From contig JAEZJV010000014.1 in the NCBI GenBank assembly GCA_023415635.1, forward strand, positions 62,001 through 126,000: a stretch of 64,000 bases of DNA, read 5' to 3'. This DNA comes from Bacillota bacterium (GTDB lineage Bacteria > Bacillota > Clostridia > Lachnospirales > Lachnospiraceae). The notes beneath the pieces are model-generated. The model saw nothing but the letters and a program-made list of their open reading frames with translations, made no database searches and was not told the DNA's origin. A program made the position numbers and the translations under genes. Positions 27,038 through 35,307 of the stretch are shown here, one piece after another; position 1 is the stretch's first letter; each line of letters starts with the position of its first letter.

Positions 27038-27058
27038 CAGAAGAAATTAGGGGAATAT

Positions 27059-27104
27059 CAGGGCTTGAAGGAGTGATATACTAGCTGTCAAAGCCCTGTT
27101 TTTT
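27059..27104 (+). terminator. Intrinsic terminator after GH18 gene
   Basis: CAGGGCTT (27059-27066) pairs with AAGCCCTG (27091-27098) and six T residues follow. Confidence 0.88.
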
Positions 27105-27188
27105 GACGGATTATGATGCATTTTCCAATTTTATATAGAATAACTAACATTTTTATTGAGAATTTTATATGATTATACATTTTTTCTG

Positions 27189-27217
27189 TTTCAATATTTT
27201 TTACAATGTGTTATAAT
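27189..27217 (+). promoter_or_regulatory. Extended -10 promoter of the pyruvate oxidoreductase gene
   Basis: TTTCAA (27189-27194) and TATAAT (27212-27217) have a 17-base spacer, and TG at 27209-27210 makes an extended -10. Transcription would start near 27224, leaving a leader of about 160 bases. Confidence 0.75.
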
Positions 27218-27269
27218 AATGAATCGAGCAATAAAATCATATATTGATTCTCATCGATTTGGTTCGATT

Positions 27270-27350
27270 CGTGGTAAAAGTACCCCACGCACAAGCTGAA
27301 TATGAATGTGCTTATGCATATTCATTTTGTGCGTGTGATACTTTATCACA
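27270..27350 (+). promoter_or_regulatory. Structured leader with overlapping hairpins
   Basis: Three helices can form. CGTGG/CCACG spans 27270-27290. CACGCACAA pairs with TTGTGCGTG (27286-27335), with TGAATATG/CATATTCA stacked inside it, giving almost 20 paired positions. TGTGATA/TATCACA spans 27334-27350. The first and second helices share bases 27286-27290 and cannot coexist. No T run follows. The ribosome site AAGGAGG is at about 27370. It could be an mRNA stabiliser, a protein-binding site or a translational switch; it does not match a riboswitch class I know. Confidence 0.6.
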
Positions 27351-27384
27351 GGAACCAGGTAGAAAATTTAAGGAGGATATTTCA

Positions 27385-30300
27385 ATGGCAAGGAAAATGA
27401 AAACAATGGATGGTAATAATGCTGCGGCACATGTGTCATATGCATTTACCGATGTTGCAGCAATCTATCCTATTACACCTAGCTCCGTTATGGCCGAAGT
27501 AACTGATAAATGGTCAGCAGAAGGCAAGAAGAACATTTTCGGGCAAGAGGTTAGGGTAGTTGAGATGCAATCTGAAGCAGGAGCAGCTGGTACAGTACAC
27601 GGCTCTTTGGCAGCAGGTGCTTTAACAACTACTTTCACGGCATCCCAAGGCTTATTACTTATGATCCCCAATATGTATAAAATTGCTGGTGAGTTACTTC
27701 CGGGCGTTATCAATGTATCTGCTCGTGCAGTAGCAAGCCATGCACTATCCATCTTCGGCGATCACTCCGATATTTATGCTTGTCGTCAGACCGGCTTTGC
27801 GCTTTTAGCAAGCAGCAATCCTCAGGAGGTTATGGATTTAGGTGCTGTAGCTCATCTGGCTGCAATTAAAGGAAGAGTACCTTTCTTACATTTCTTCGAC
27901 GGCTTCAGAACCTCTCATGAGATTCAGAAGATTGAAGCTTGGGATTATGAGGATTTAAAGGATATGGTTGATATGGATGCGGTTGAAGCATTTCGCCATA
28001 ACGCATTAAATCCTGAGCATCCTGTACTTCGCGGTTCCGCTCAGAATCCAGATGTATTCTTCCAGGCAAGGGAAGCATGCAATACATATTATGATGCTCT
28101 CCCCGCAATTGTGGAAGAGTATATGGACAAGGTAAATGCTAAACTCGGAACAGATTACAAACTGTTCAATTACTATGGTGCAGCAGATGCTGAGCATATC
28201 ATCGTTGCTATGGGATCTGTAAATGATACCATTGAAGAGACCATTGATTACATGAATGCAAACGGTGCTAAGGTAGGTCTTGTAAAGGTTCGCCTGTATC
28301 GTCCTTTCTGTGCGGATCGTTTACTCGAGGCAATTCCTGCAACCGTAAAGAAGATTACTGTTCTTGACAGAACCAAAGAGCCCGGTGCACTTGGCGAGCC
28401 TTTATACTTAGATGTTGTTACGGCATTAAAGGACAGCAAGTTTGCTAATATTCCTGTATTCAACGGCCGTTATGGCTTAGGCTCCAAGAACACAACACCT
28501 GCTCAGATTATTGCAGTATATAATAATACTGTGAAGAAGACCTTCACCATCGGTATTAAGGATGATGTTACTAACTTGTCACTTGAAATCAAAGAGAGCC
28601 CTAACACTACTCCCGAAGGCACCATCAGCTGTAAATTCTGGGGTCTTGGTGCGGACGGTACTGTAGGTGCAAATAAGAACTCCATCAAGATTATTGGCGA
28701 TCATACCAATATGTACGCTCAGGCTTACTTTGATTATGACTCCAAGAAGTCCGGCGGTGTTACTATGTCCCACTTAAGATTTGGTAAGAAGCCTATTAAA
28801 TCCACTTACCTTATCACAGAAGCAGATTTCGTAGCATGTCATAATCCGTCCTATGTAAGAAAATACAACATGGTTCAGGAGATTAAGAAGGGTGGAACTT
28901 TCTTACTTAACTGTGGATGGGATATGGAAGAGCTTGAGAAACATCTGCCCGGACAGGTAAAACGTTATATTGCTGAAAACAATATTAAATTCTATATTAT
29001 TGACGGTATCAGCATCGGTAAGGAGATTGGATTAGGCGGACGTATCAATACAGTTCTCCAGGCTGCATTCTTCAAGCTTGCTAATATTATTCCTGTAGAA
29101 GAAGCGGTTAAATATATGAAAGATGCTGCTACTGCATCCTACGGTAAGAAGGGTGAAGCTGTAGTTAAGATGAACCATGATGCGATTGATCGTGGTCTTA
29201 CAGGTCTGAAGGAGATCCAGGTTCCTGAGAGCTGGAAGAATGCTCAGGATGAAGAAATCCTGATCAAGGTTACTGATGGCAGAAAAGAAGTTGTTGATTT
29301 CGTTAACAACATCTTAACTCCTGTTAATGCTCAGCAGGGTAATGATCTTCCCGTATCTGCATTTGCAAATGCTGCTGATGGAACCTTACCTCAGGGCTCT
29401 TCTGCATACGAGAAGCGTGGTATCGCTGTAGACGTTCCGGAATGGAATCCGGAGAACTGTATCCAGTGTAATTTCTGTTCCTATGTATGTCCTCACGCTG
29501 TTATCCGTCCGGTTGCCATGACCGCTGACGAGGCTGCAAAGGCTCCTGAAGGAACCAAGAAGATTCCTATGACAGGTGTTGCAGGACTCGAGTTCGCTAT
29601 GACTGTTTCCGCACTTGACTGTATGGGATGCGGTTCCTGTGCAAATGTATGTCCTGGTAAGAAGGGTGCTAAGGCACTTGTTATGAAACCTCTTGATACC
29701 CAGCTTGCAGAACAGAAGGTATTTGAGTATGGTCTTAGCTTAGAAGAGAAGCCTGAAGTTGCTGAGAAGTTTAAGGATGTAACCGTAAAGGGCAGCCAGT
29801 TCAAACAGCCGTTACTTGAGTTCTCCGGCGCATGTGCAGGTTGTGGTGAGACACCTTATGCTAAGTTAGCAACACAGCTGTTTGGAGATAGAATGTTTAT
29901 CTCCAATGCAACAGGCTGTTCCTCTATCTGGGGTGGTTCCTATCCTTCCACACCTTATACCGTAAATAAAGAAGGACACGGTCCGGCATGGGCTAACTCC
30001 TTATTCGAGGATAATGCTGAGTATGGATATGGTATGTATCTTGCACAGCAGGCATTAAGAGACAGAGTAAAGGAAAAGGTTGAAGCACTTGCTGCATCTA
30101 CCGGTAAGGATGAGGTTAAGGCAGCAGCTGAGAGATATCTTGAAACCTATACCAATGGTCGTGAGAATGCTGGTGCAACCAGGGCACTTGTAAGAGTATT
30201 AGAAGCTTGTAACTGTTCAGAAGGCAAAGATATCTTAAAGGATAAGGAATTCCTGTCCAAGAAGTCCCAGTGGATCCTTGGTGGTGACGGTTGGGCATAT

Positions 30301-30924
30301 GATATCGGCTTCGGCGGTCTGGATCATGTAATCGCAAGCGGTCAGGATGTTAATATCTTAGTATTTGATACAGAAATTTACTCCAATACAGGCGGGCAGT
30401 CCTCCAAGGCTACTCCTACCGGTGCAATTGCTCAGTTCGCAGCAGCTGGTAAGGAAGTAAAGAAGAAGGATTTAGCTGCAATCGCAATGAGCTATGGCTA
30501 CGTATATGTTGCTCAGGTTGCTATGGGTGCTGATTACAACCAGACAATGAAGGCTTTTGTTGAGGCAGAAAGCTACAACGGTCCTTCTATTATTATCTGC
30601 TATGCTCCTTGTATCAACCATGGTATCAAGGGTGGTATGGGTGTATCCCAGACAGAGGAGAAGAATGCGGTTGCTTCCGGTTACTGGAACATGTTCCGCT
30701 ATGATCCTCGTCTTGTGGAAGCTGGTAAGAATCCATTCCAGTTAGACAGCAAGGCTCCTACTGCAAGCTATCAGGATTTCCTTAAGAATGAGGTTCGTTA
30801 CAGCTCCTTAAGCCGTCAGAACCCTGAAAGAGCAGAGCAGTTATTCGCAAACGCTGAGAAGAATGCTATGGCGAAATACGAGCATTTAGTTAAGCTTTCC
30901 CAGCTTTACGGATCAAATGAATAA
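27385..30924 (+). CDS. nifJ: Pyruvate:ferredoxin (flavodoxin) oxidoreductase, single-chain
   Basis: The 1179-residue homodimeric-type enzyme oxidises pyruvate with CoA to acetyl-CoA and CO2 and reduces ferredoxin. Domains run in the usual order: pyrimidine-binding region (AAHVSYAFTDVAAIYPITPSS), domain II, the gamma-like domain, two [4Fe-4S] motifs (CIQCNFCSYVCPH and CMGCGSCANVCPG), then the TPP-binding region with the proximal cluster cysteines (CAGCGETPY) and GDGWAYDIGFGGLDHV. Codons are strongly biased to a preferred set, as in a highly expressed gene. The ATG at 27385 follows AAGGAGG; an in-frame start 47 codons earlier would translate the structured leader. It is transcribed alone. Confidence 0.97.
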   Translation: MARKMKTMDGNNAAAHVSYAFTDVAAIYPITPSSVMAEVTDKWSAEGKKNIFGQEVRVVEMQSEAGAAGTVHGSLAAGALTTTFTASQGLLLMIPNMYKIAGELLPGVINVSARAVASHALSIFGDHSDIYACRQTGFALLASSNPQEVMDLGAVAHLAAIKGRVPFLHFFDGFRTSHEIQKIEAWDYEDLKDMVDMDAVEAFRHNALNPEHPVLRGSAQNPDVFFQAREACNTYYDALPAIVEEYMDKVNAKLGTDYKLFNYYGAADAEHIIVAMGSVNDTIEETIDYMNANGAKVGLVKVRLYRPFCADRLLEAIPATVKKITVLDRTKEPGALGEPLYLDVVTALKDSKFANIPVFNGRYGLGSKNTTPAQIIAVYNNTVKKTFTIGIKDDVTNLSLEIKESPNTTPEGTISCKFWGLGADGTVGANKNSIKIIGDHTNMYAQAYFDYDSKKSGGVTMSHLRFGKKPIKSTYLITEADFVACHNPSYVRKYNMVQEIKKGGTFLLNCGWDMEELEKHLPGQVKRYIAENNIKFYIIDGISIGKEIGLGGRINTVLQAAFFKLANIIPVEEAVKYMKDAATASYGKKGEAVVKMNHDAIDRGLTGLKEIQVPESWKNAQDEEILIKVTDGRKEVVDFVNNILTPVNAQQGNDLPVSAFANAADGTLPQGSSAYEKRGIAVDVPEWNPENCIQCNFCSYVCPHAVIRPVAMTADEAAKAPEGTKKIPMTGVAGLEFAMTVSALDCMGCGSCANVCPGKKGAKALVMKPLDTQLAEQKVFEYGLSLEEKPEVAEKFKDVTVKGSQFKQPLLEFSGACAGCGETPYAKLATQLFGDRMFISNATGCSSIWGGSYPSTPYTVNKEGHGPAWANSLFEDNAEYGYGMYLAQQALRDRVKEKVEALAASTGKDEVKAAAERYLETYTNGRENAGATRALVRVLEACNCSEGKDILKDKEFLSKKSQWILGGDGWAYDIGFGGLDHVIASGQDVNILVFDTEIYSNTGGQSSKATPTGAIAQFAAAGKEVKKKDLAAIAMSYGYVYVAQVAMGADYNQTMKAFVEAESYNGPSIIICYAPCINHGIKGGMGVSQTEEKNAVASGYWNMFRYDPRLVEAGKNPFQLDSKAPTASYQDFLKNEVRYSSLSRQNPERAEQLFANAEKNAMAKYEHLVKLSQLYGSNE

Positions 30925-30959
30925 TTAGTTCGTGAATACGAATTACAAATCATAATAAA

Positions 30960-31000
30960 TATAAACCCGGCTATGAATAAATCATTAGCCGGGTTTATTG
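30960..31000 (+). terminator. Strong intrinsic terminator after nifJ
   Basis: AAACCCGGCTA (30963-30973) pairs perfectly with TAGCCGGGTTT (30986-30996), extended by AT pairs. It lies about 40 bases after the stop. Confidence 0.88.
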
Positions 31001-31027
31001 ATTCTTCTCGGGGCAATCCGATAATAA

Positions 31028-31204
31028 GATTTTGATGTCGGGAGAAGAGGTTGCCTGCAGAGACTAAAGCTGATTGGCAGAGTAGATGTGGAGGTGCTTG
31101 AGCCGTTCGTTGAAAGAAAAATCTCCGAGCTTCTGGATCAGGAGCGGACAGTTCTGTCCGGTCATGGCAACAAGCTGGAGATTTATATTGACTTCAATAT
31201 GTGA
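31028..31204 (+). pseudogene. Possible gene remnant between nifJ and tRNA-Arg
   Basis: This frame is open for 58 codons, has no ATG, GTG or TTG start with a ribosome site, and reads like a real protein end: RLKLIGRVDVEVLEPFVERK, then ISELLDQERTVLSGHG and LEIYIDFNM before TGA. Amphipathic composition and codon choice are coding-like. I do not recognise the parent family. It may be the tail of a gene lost by deletion upstream, near the tRNA gene. Confidence 0.4.
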
Positions 31205-31264
31205 GGGGAGTTCCGTCTGTCTTCTGGCTTTCATAATCTAACAAAAAGCTGCCCCTTATGGTAG

Positions 31265-31337
31265 TGCACCTGACTGGATTTGAACCGGCGGCCTTTCGCT
31301 CCGGAGGCGAACGCTCTATCCACTGAGCTACAGGTGC
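31265..31337 (-). tRNA. tRNA-Arg (anticodon CCG)
   Basis: On the minus strand the acceptor arms GCACCTG and CAGGTGC pair over 7 bp. The D arm is GCTC/GAGC, the anticodon stem TTCGC/GCGAA has loop CTCCGGA with anticodon CCG, the variable loop is five bases, and the T loop is TTCAAAT. The T stem GCCGG/CCAGT contains one C-A mismatch. CCA is not encoded directly after the discriminator A, so it would be added afterwards. It reads the rare arginine codon CGG. Confidence 0.93.
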
Positions 31338-31389
31338 AAAACGAAGCGCCGACAGGACTCTTCGTTCCTTTGATTTTTCAGACTATGTT

Positions 31390-31418
31390 ATTATATACTA
31401 TATAATTTACAAAGTAAA
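31390..31418 (-). promoter_or_regulatory. Promoter of tRNA-Arg
   Basis: On the minus strand TTTACT (31413-31418), 17 bases and TATAAT (31390-31395) point at the tRNA gene, with about 45 bases of precursor leader. Confidence 0.65.
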
Positions 31419-31431
31419 GAAGGTTTTCTAG

Positions 31432-32226
31432 TTAATCACATACCTTTTTAAGTAGATATCTTTTTTTGTATTTGAGACCTGCATAGGTGGACACGCGGCT
31501 CACAATACTGTAATTCACGATACCACCGACAGCACCGGCGAGAGGGATACCCTGTAGAAACTTTGCCGTCAGCAAAGCTTCAGACAGCATGCCGGAGGTT
31601 GCTTTTGTCTGCTGCTTTAGATCTGTACTGACCTCAATTTTGCTGTCAATCCGATCAGCGAGAAGTTCCAGCTCCTTATCCAATTGAATTTGTGAATCTC
31701 CCTTACTGATAGCTGCGCTGATAAGAAGCATGATATAGCTTTTCTCCTCGGGAGTATCATAATGAAAACCATAACTGAGAGCAATCTCATAGACGGTCTT
31801 CATCAGTACAGTCAGAAACAGGGGGATGTCTGGAAGTCCGATTCCAAAAAGCCCAAGGACACTGCCTTCCAGAACGGAAAAGGAGGAGTTCACCAGCTTT
31901 ACCAGCTTGGAATGTCGGTCCAGCTTATTGATGTACTTTTTGTTTATTCTTTTATTAAGAGCATAATTATTGATGTCGAACTCCAGCTCAATTTTATCTC
32001 TGTCATAGGTTTTTTCAATATAAGGAACCCCTTTTTCAAAGACCAGCTGGAACCCCTTATAAAAAGTATTCTCCAAAGTATTCTGCAGCTTTTCCGGTAT
32101 TTTGTCCTGCAGCTTATTCATTACAGGAGATAAGGTACTCTGTAGTAAGGTATTCCCGGACTGACTTAAAAACTTATATTCCTGGTCCTCAATCCGCTTT
32201 ATCTGTTGATTTAAGGTCTTTTCCAT
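31432..32226 (-). CDS. EcsC family protein
   Basis: The 264-residue product matches EcsC-type proteins: long helices, then LFGIGLPDIPLFLTVLMKTVYEIALSYGF with the conserved GLPD turn, and a small hydrophobic patch ending LAGAVGGIVNYSIVSRVSTYAGLKYKKRY. In Bacillus ecsC is named from an ABC transporter operon, but stand-alone copies like this are common and their role is unclear. The ATG at 32226 has AAAGGTGAT close upstream; an in-frame start 14 codons earlier has none. A promoter for it is visible at 32309-32337, and tRNA-Arg lies downstream on the same strand. Confidence 0.85.
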   Translation of the reverse strand: MEKTLNQQIKRIEDQEYKFLSQSGNTLLQSTLSPVMNKLQDKIPEKLQNTLENTFYKGFQLVFEKGVPYIEKTYDRDKIELEFDINNYALNKRINKKYINKLDRHSKLVKLVNSSFSVLEGSVLGLFGIGLPDIPLFLTVLMKTVYEIALSYGFHYDTPEEKSYIMLLISAAISKGDSQIQLDKELELLADRIDSKIEVSTDLKQQTKATSGMLSEALLTAKFLQGIPLAGAVGGIVNYSIVSRVSTYAGLKYKKRYLLKKVCD

Positions 32227-32308
32227 GGATATCACCTTTCCATAAGAGAAGTATACTCCGGAATTCATCAGATGGAGAATACTTAAATATTATATGTTAC
32301 GTATATGT

Positions 32309-32337
32309 ATTATATATTCTAGCAGTACAAATGTAAA
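32309..32337 (-). promoter_or_regulatory. Promoter of the EcsC-like gene
   Basis: On the minus strand TTTACA (32332-32337), 17 bases and TATAAT (32309-32314) give a near-consensus promoter about 75 bases before the start of the leader's coding end. Confidence 0.7.
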
Positions 32338-32469
32338 ACATATAATTTATTATAACCGTAGTTGTACTTAAGGTGTTACACTGTGTACATACTCAGAATG
32401 CTTTGTTTATAGAAAGTAAAGAGTCAGAATGGTCACTATTATGGTAGGTATAAAGAGAATGAAGAACAA

Positions 32470-32497
32470 ATGTTACAAAAATGTTAAATAATGTTAC
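32470..32497 (+). promoter_or_regulatory. Helically phased direct repeats, candidate response-regulator site
   Basis: ATGTTAC, ATGTTAA and ATGTTAC start at 32470, 32481 and 32491, about one helical turn apart, and end 20 bases before a -35 element. Phased direct repeats containing TTACA are typical of OmpR/PhoP-type regulators. The regulator is unknown. Confidence 0.5.
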
Positions 32498-32517
32498 ATA
32501 AAAATGAAATTATTGGG

Positions 32518-32546
32518 TTGATTTTTATTAGACTTTTTGGTAAAAT
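32518..32546 (+). promoter_or_regulatory. Promoter of the 32596 gene
   Basis: TTGATT (32518-32523), 17 bases and TAAAAT (32541-32546) lie 50 bases before the ATG. The remainder of the 369-base divergent gap is AT-rich and shows no gene. Confidence 0.7.
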
Positions 32547-32595
32547 AGGAAAAGCAAATATAGTTATTTTTTAATTGATATAATGAGGAGAAATA

Positions 32596-33444
32596 ATGAA
32601 ACTTAAATATAAAAAGATAATACTACTTACGACAATGAGTACTATGGGCATAGGAATATTAACTTTATCGACCAATCAGGATAGACCTAAGGCTCAAGAG
32701 AACAGTATACAGACGATTTTAAACACAGAGATTGCAGAGGACAAAGCTGCTCCTGAGGACAAGGCAGCCGCAGAGGATACTTCCCTTATGGTGGCCGCCG
32801 ACAGTACCTCTAGGATGATTTCTGAGGCGGCAGCTCCGTCTCCGATCCCTACCCCGACATCGATACCTGAATATCCGGTAGAGAAGGAGGGTACCTATCC
32901 TGAAATCGATAAGCTGTTTAAGACCTATTATACTGCAAAGAATAACCGTGATATCGATACCCTGAGAAATATTATCAGTGATCCTGCAAAGGTAGAGTCT
33001 GAGGAAGAATTGCAGGCAAGGACAGAATATATCGAAGATTATAAAAAAATTGAGACATACACGAAAAAGGGGATCAAGGAAGGTACTTTTGTTGTGTATG
33101 TATATCATGAAATTAAATTCACAAGTATTAATACGGCGGCACCAGCACTTTCCAAGTTCTATGTCATTACCGGCGATGATAATAAGCTGAAGATCTACTC
33201 AGGAGAGATGGATAAAGAAACAAAAGCTTACTATGATGCTTGCAGTGAAGATAAAGAATTTGTGAAGCTGAAGGAAATGACTGACGATAAGAGTGCGAAA
33301 GCTAAAAAGAAGGATGAGGATCTGGCAAGCTTCTGGACGAGTATTGAGGAGATGGCCAAAGCATCCGCACAAGAGCAAAAGAAGGATGAAGAGACGAAAT
33401 CCTCTTCTGAGGATGAGATAAGGCCACAAATAGTAGAACCTTGA
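32596..33444 (+). CDS. Secreted or membrane-anchored protein with NTF2-like region, unknown
   Basis: The 282-residue protein begins with a basic stretch and one hydrophobic segment (about 8-24), so it is exported and possibly stays anchored. An Ala/Glu/Pro-rich spacer (to about 95) precedes a folded region, YPEIDKLFKTYYTAKNNRDIDTLRNIISD, that looks like the start of an NTF2-like domain, with KFYVITGDDNKLKIYSGE as the later strands. The C-terminus is a charged Lys/Glu/Asp-rich tail. Proteins of this plan occur in Lachnospiraceae without assigned function. Phased repeats upstream suggest regulated expression. Confidence 0.7.
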   Translation: MKLKYKKIILLTTMSTMGIGILTLSTNQDRPKAQENSIQTILNTEIAEDKAAPEDKAAAEDTSLMVAADSTSRMISEAAAPSPIPTPTSIPEYPVEKEGTYPEIDKLFKTYYTAKNNRDIDTLRNIISDPAKVESEEELQARTEYIEDYKKIETYTKKGIKEGTFVVYVYHEIKFTSINTAAPALSKFYVITGDDNKLKIYSGEMDKETKAYYDACSEDKEFVKLKEMTDDKSAKAKKKDEDLASFWTSIEEMAKASAQEQKKDEETKSSSEDEIRPQIVEP

Positions 33445-33478
33445 ATAATAGAATGTAAAATAGCAGAGCAATGAATTA

Positions 33479-33675
33479 AAGAGCTATAAAAAGACCTATA
33501 TAAAAAGACCTATATATATAATAGCTATAAACAGAAGAGCTATAGATAAGAAGAGCTGTAAATAAAGGAGCTTTTAATAGAAGAGCTTATGTAAAAGAGC
33601 TTTAAATATGAGCTATAAATAAGAGCTTTAAATAGGAGCTTTTCAATTATAGATCTTTAAAGATAGAACTTTATA
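33479..33675 (+). repeat. Degenerate tandem repeat, consensus GAGCTWTAAATAA
   Basis: About 13-14 units of 13-16 bases run head to tail: GAGCTATAAAAA, GACCTATATAAAAA, GAGCTATAGATAAGAA, GAGCTGTAAATAAAG, GAGCTTTTAATAGAA, GAGCTTTAAATAT, GAGCTATAAATAA and others, drifting into GATCTTTAAAGATA and GAACTTTATATAAG. The array fills most of the 343-base gap between two genes on the same strand, contains stops in all frames and shows no terminator or promoter inside. Confidence 0.75.
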
Positions 33676-33787
33676 TAAGGATTTTTATAGAAAAGACAGG
33701 AATTGTCCGTAACTTAACGAAAAACCTAATAATTATTTTATTAACTCCTTATACTATTATTATTAATTTAGGATAAGGAGTGTTTTT

Positions 33788-34222
33788 ATGATAACAAATG
33801 TTGATCTGGATTTGTTGGAGAAGACCTACCAGAACGCCAAAATGGGTATCACGGCAATCGAGGCAGTTCTCGATAAGGCATCCAACAAAGACTTCTACAA
33901 CGATTTGAATAAACAGCTACAGGACTATAAGATGATTGCCGGTAAGTCAAGGCAGCAACTGAGAAAAAACGGTGCACGTCCTAAGGATAATTCCTTCTAT
34001 AAAAAACTAATGCTGAAGAGTAATATAAAGATGAATACGATGATCAATTCCGATGATAGTCATATCGCCCAGATGGTTATTCAGGGCAGTACGATGGGAG
34101 TGACTCAGATGACGCGGTTGCTGCATGCGCATGAGGCTGCTGAGGGTGACAGCGCACAGATAGCCAGAGATTTTGTAAAGAAAGAAGAAGACAATATTAA
34201 CAATATGAAAAACTATCTGTAA
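33788..34222 (+). CDS. Helical protein of 144 residues, ferritin-like/DUF2383-like, unknown
   Basis: The chain is predicted as four amphipathic helices with no signal or membrane segment: DLLEKTYQNAKMGITAIEAVLD, then DFYNDLNKQLQDYKMIA, SNIKMNTMINSDDSHIAQMVIQG and a long C-terminal helix to the end. This resembles ferritin-like four-helix proteins of the DUF2383 kind found in spore formers, but no complete metal-ligand set is visible. AAGGAG lies upstream and a strong terminator follows at once. The function is unknown. Confidence 0.7.
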   Translation: MITNVDLDLLEKTYQNAKMGITAIEAVLDKASNKDFYNDLNKQLQDYKMIAGKSRQQLRKNGARPKDNSFYKKLMLKSNIKMNTMINSDDSHIAQMVIQGSTMGVTQMTRLLHAHEAAEGDSAQIARDFVKKEEDNINNMKNYL

Positions 34223-34229
34223 TTGAATG

Positions 34230-34259
34230 GGACTGCTGTCAAAACAGCAGTCCTTTTTA
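34230..34259 (+). terminator. Intrinsic terminator
   Basis: GGACTGCTGT (34230-34239) pairs with ACAGCAGTCC (34244-34253) around a four-base loop and five T residues follow. Confidence 0.92.
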
Positions 34260-34340
34260 TGAAGAATATTTCTCATGTCCGTATACCATAGAGGAAAAGG
34301 TAGACGAACTATTTTAAATCAAGTATAATGAGCTAAAATA

Positions 34341-34377
34341 CCTCCGGCTCATATTCAGTGTTGCCGGAAGCAGGAGG
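34341..34377 (+). promoter_or_regulatory. Hairpin that can mask an AGGAGG site before the rluF-like gene
   Basis: CCTCC at 34341-34345 is complementary to GGAGG at 34373-34377, and TCCGGC (34343-34348) to GCCGGA (34363-34368). The masked AGGAGG is 16 bases from the ATG at 34394, farther than usual, so it may not be the working site. Confidence 0.35.
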
Positions 34378-34393
34378 AAAGGCAGGGTAGCTT

Positions 34394-35152
34394 ATGGCAA
34401 AAAGGACGAAAAGGCTGACCTCATCAACAGAGGCTAAAGAGAAAATCCGTATCAATAAATTCTTAAGTGAAGCAGGTATCTGCTCCCGTAGAGAGGCAGA
34501 CCGTTATATAGAAGAGGGTAAAGTTAGAATAGACGGACAAACAGCACAGATGGGTTCAAAGGTTACAAAGGACAGCGAGGTAACCTTCTGCAATAAACCC
34601 ATAAAGAAAGAAGAAAAGCTGGTTTTAATTGCCTTCAACAAACCGGAGGGAATAGTCTGCACCACAGATCATCATGAGCCGGACAATATCGTTGATTATA
34701 TTGGTTACGGAATGCGAATTTATCCGATCGGCCGACTGGACAAGGATTCGGAAGGACTGATTTTGCTTACGAATGACGGAAATATTGTAAATAAAATTCT
34801 TCGTGCAGAGAATAACCATGAGAAGGAATATATCGTTACGATCAATAAGGAAATCACGGCAGAATTCCTTAAGAAGATGTCCCTGGGGGTTCCGATACTC
34901 GATACAGTAACAAAGCCCTGCAAGGTAGATCAGATAGATAAGTATACCTTCAGTATTATTCTCACCCAGGGATTGAACCGGCAGATCAGGAGAATGTGTG
35001 AATATTTGGACTACCGCGTAACTAACTTAAGGCGTATCCGAATTATGAATATCAGACTTGGAAGACTTAAGGTCGGGGATTATCGGAATGTAACGGAGAA
35101 AGAGATTGAGGAACTGATCAAATCCTTTTCAAGTACGAAAGTAAAATCCTAA
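34394..35152 (+). CDS. rluF: RluF-like 23S rRNA pseudouridine synthase
   Basis: The 252-residue protein has an N-terminal S4 RNA-binding domain (IRINKFLSEAGICSRREADRYIEEGKVRIDG) and an RsuA/RluB/E/F-type catalytic domain. The catalytic Asp lies in YPIGRLDKDSEGLILLTNDG. EKEYIVTINKEIT and LTQGLNRQIRRMCEYLDYRVTNLRRIRI fit the RluF branch best. It converts uridine to pseudouridine in 23S rRNA; the exact site is taken from the E. coli family member. It is probably monocistronic. Confidence 0.9.
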   Translation: MAKRTKRLTSSTEAKEKIRINKFLSEAGICSRREADRYIEEGKVRIDGQTAQMGSKVTKDSEVTFCNKPIKKEEKLVLIAFNKPEGIVCTTDHHEPDNIVDYIGYGMRIYPIGRLDKDSEGLILLTNDGNIVNKILRAENNHEKEYIVTINKEITAEFLKKMSLGVPILDTVTKPCKVDQIDKYTFSIILTQGLNRQIRRMCEYLDYRVTNLRRIRIMNIRLGRLKVGDYRNVTEKEIEELIKSFSSTKVKS

Positions 35153-35307
35153 AGTTATCCTGAAGGGACACAGTAAGGCTACTGACCGTGCTATAATTTT
35201 GGAAATCAGATATGATATTTGAATAGGATAGAGTAGACAGGGAAATCAAAGAAGAGATATATTTATGAAGACATTTGCTTATCATTTTGAAATGGAGATG
35301 TTTATAT

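Noticed and set aside
27334..27350. TGTGATACTTTATCACA as a CRP/FNR or Rex operator
   Set aside because: The half-site spacing is seven, not six, and it lies well downstream of the predicted transcription start, so an RNA hairpin is more likely.
33479..33675. The GAGCT array as a CRISPR
   Set aside because: Units are only 13-16 bases, degenerate, without spacers, and no cas genes are present.
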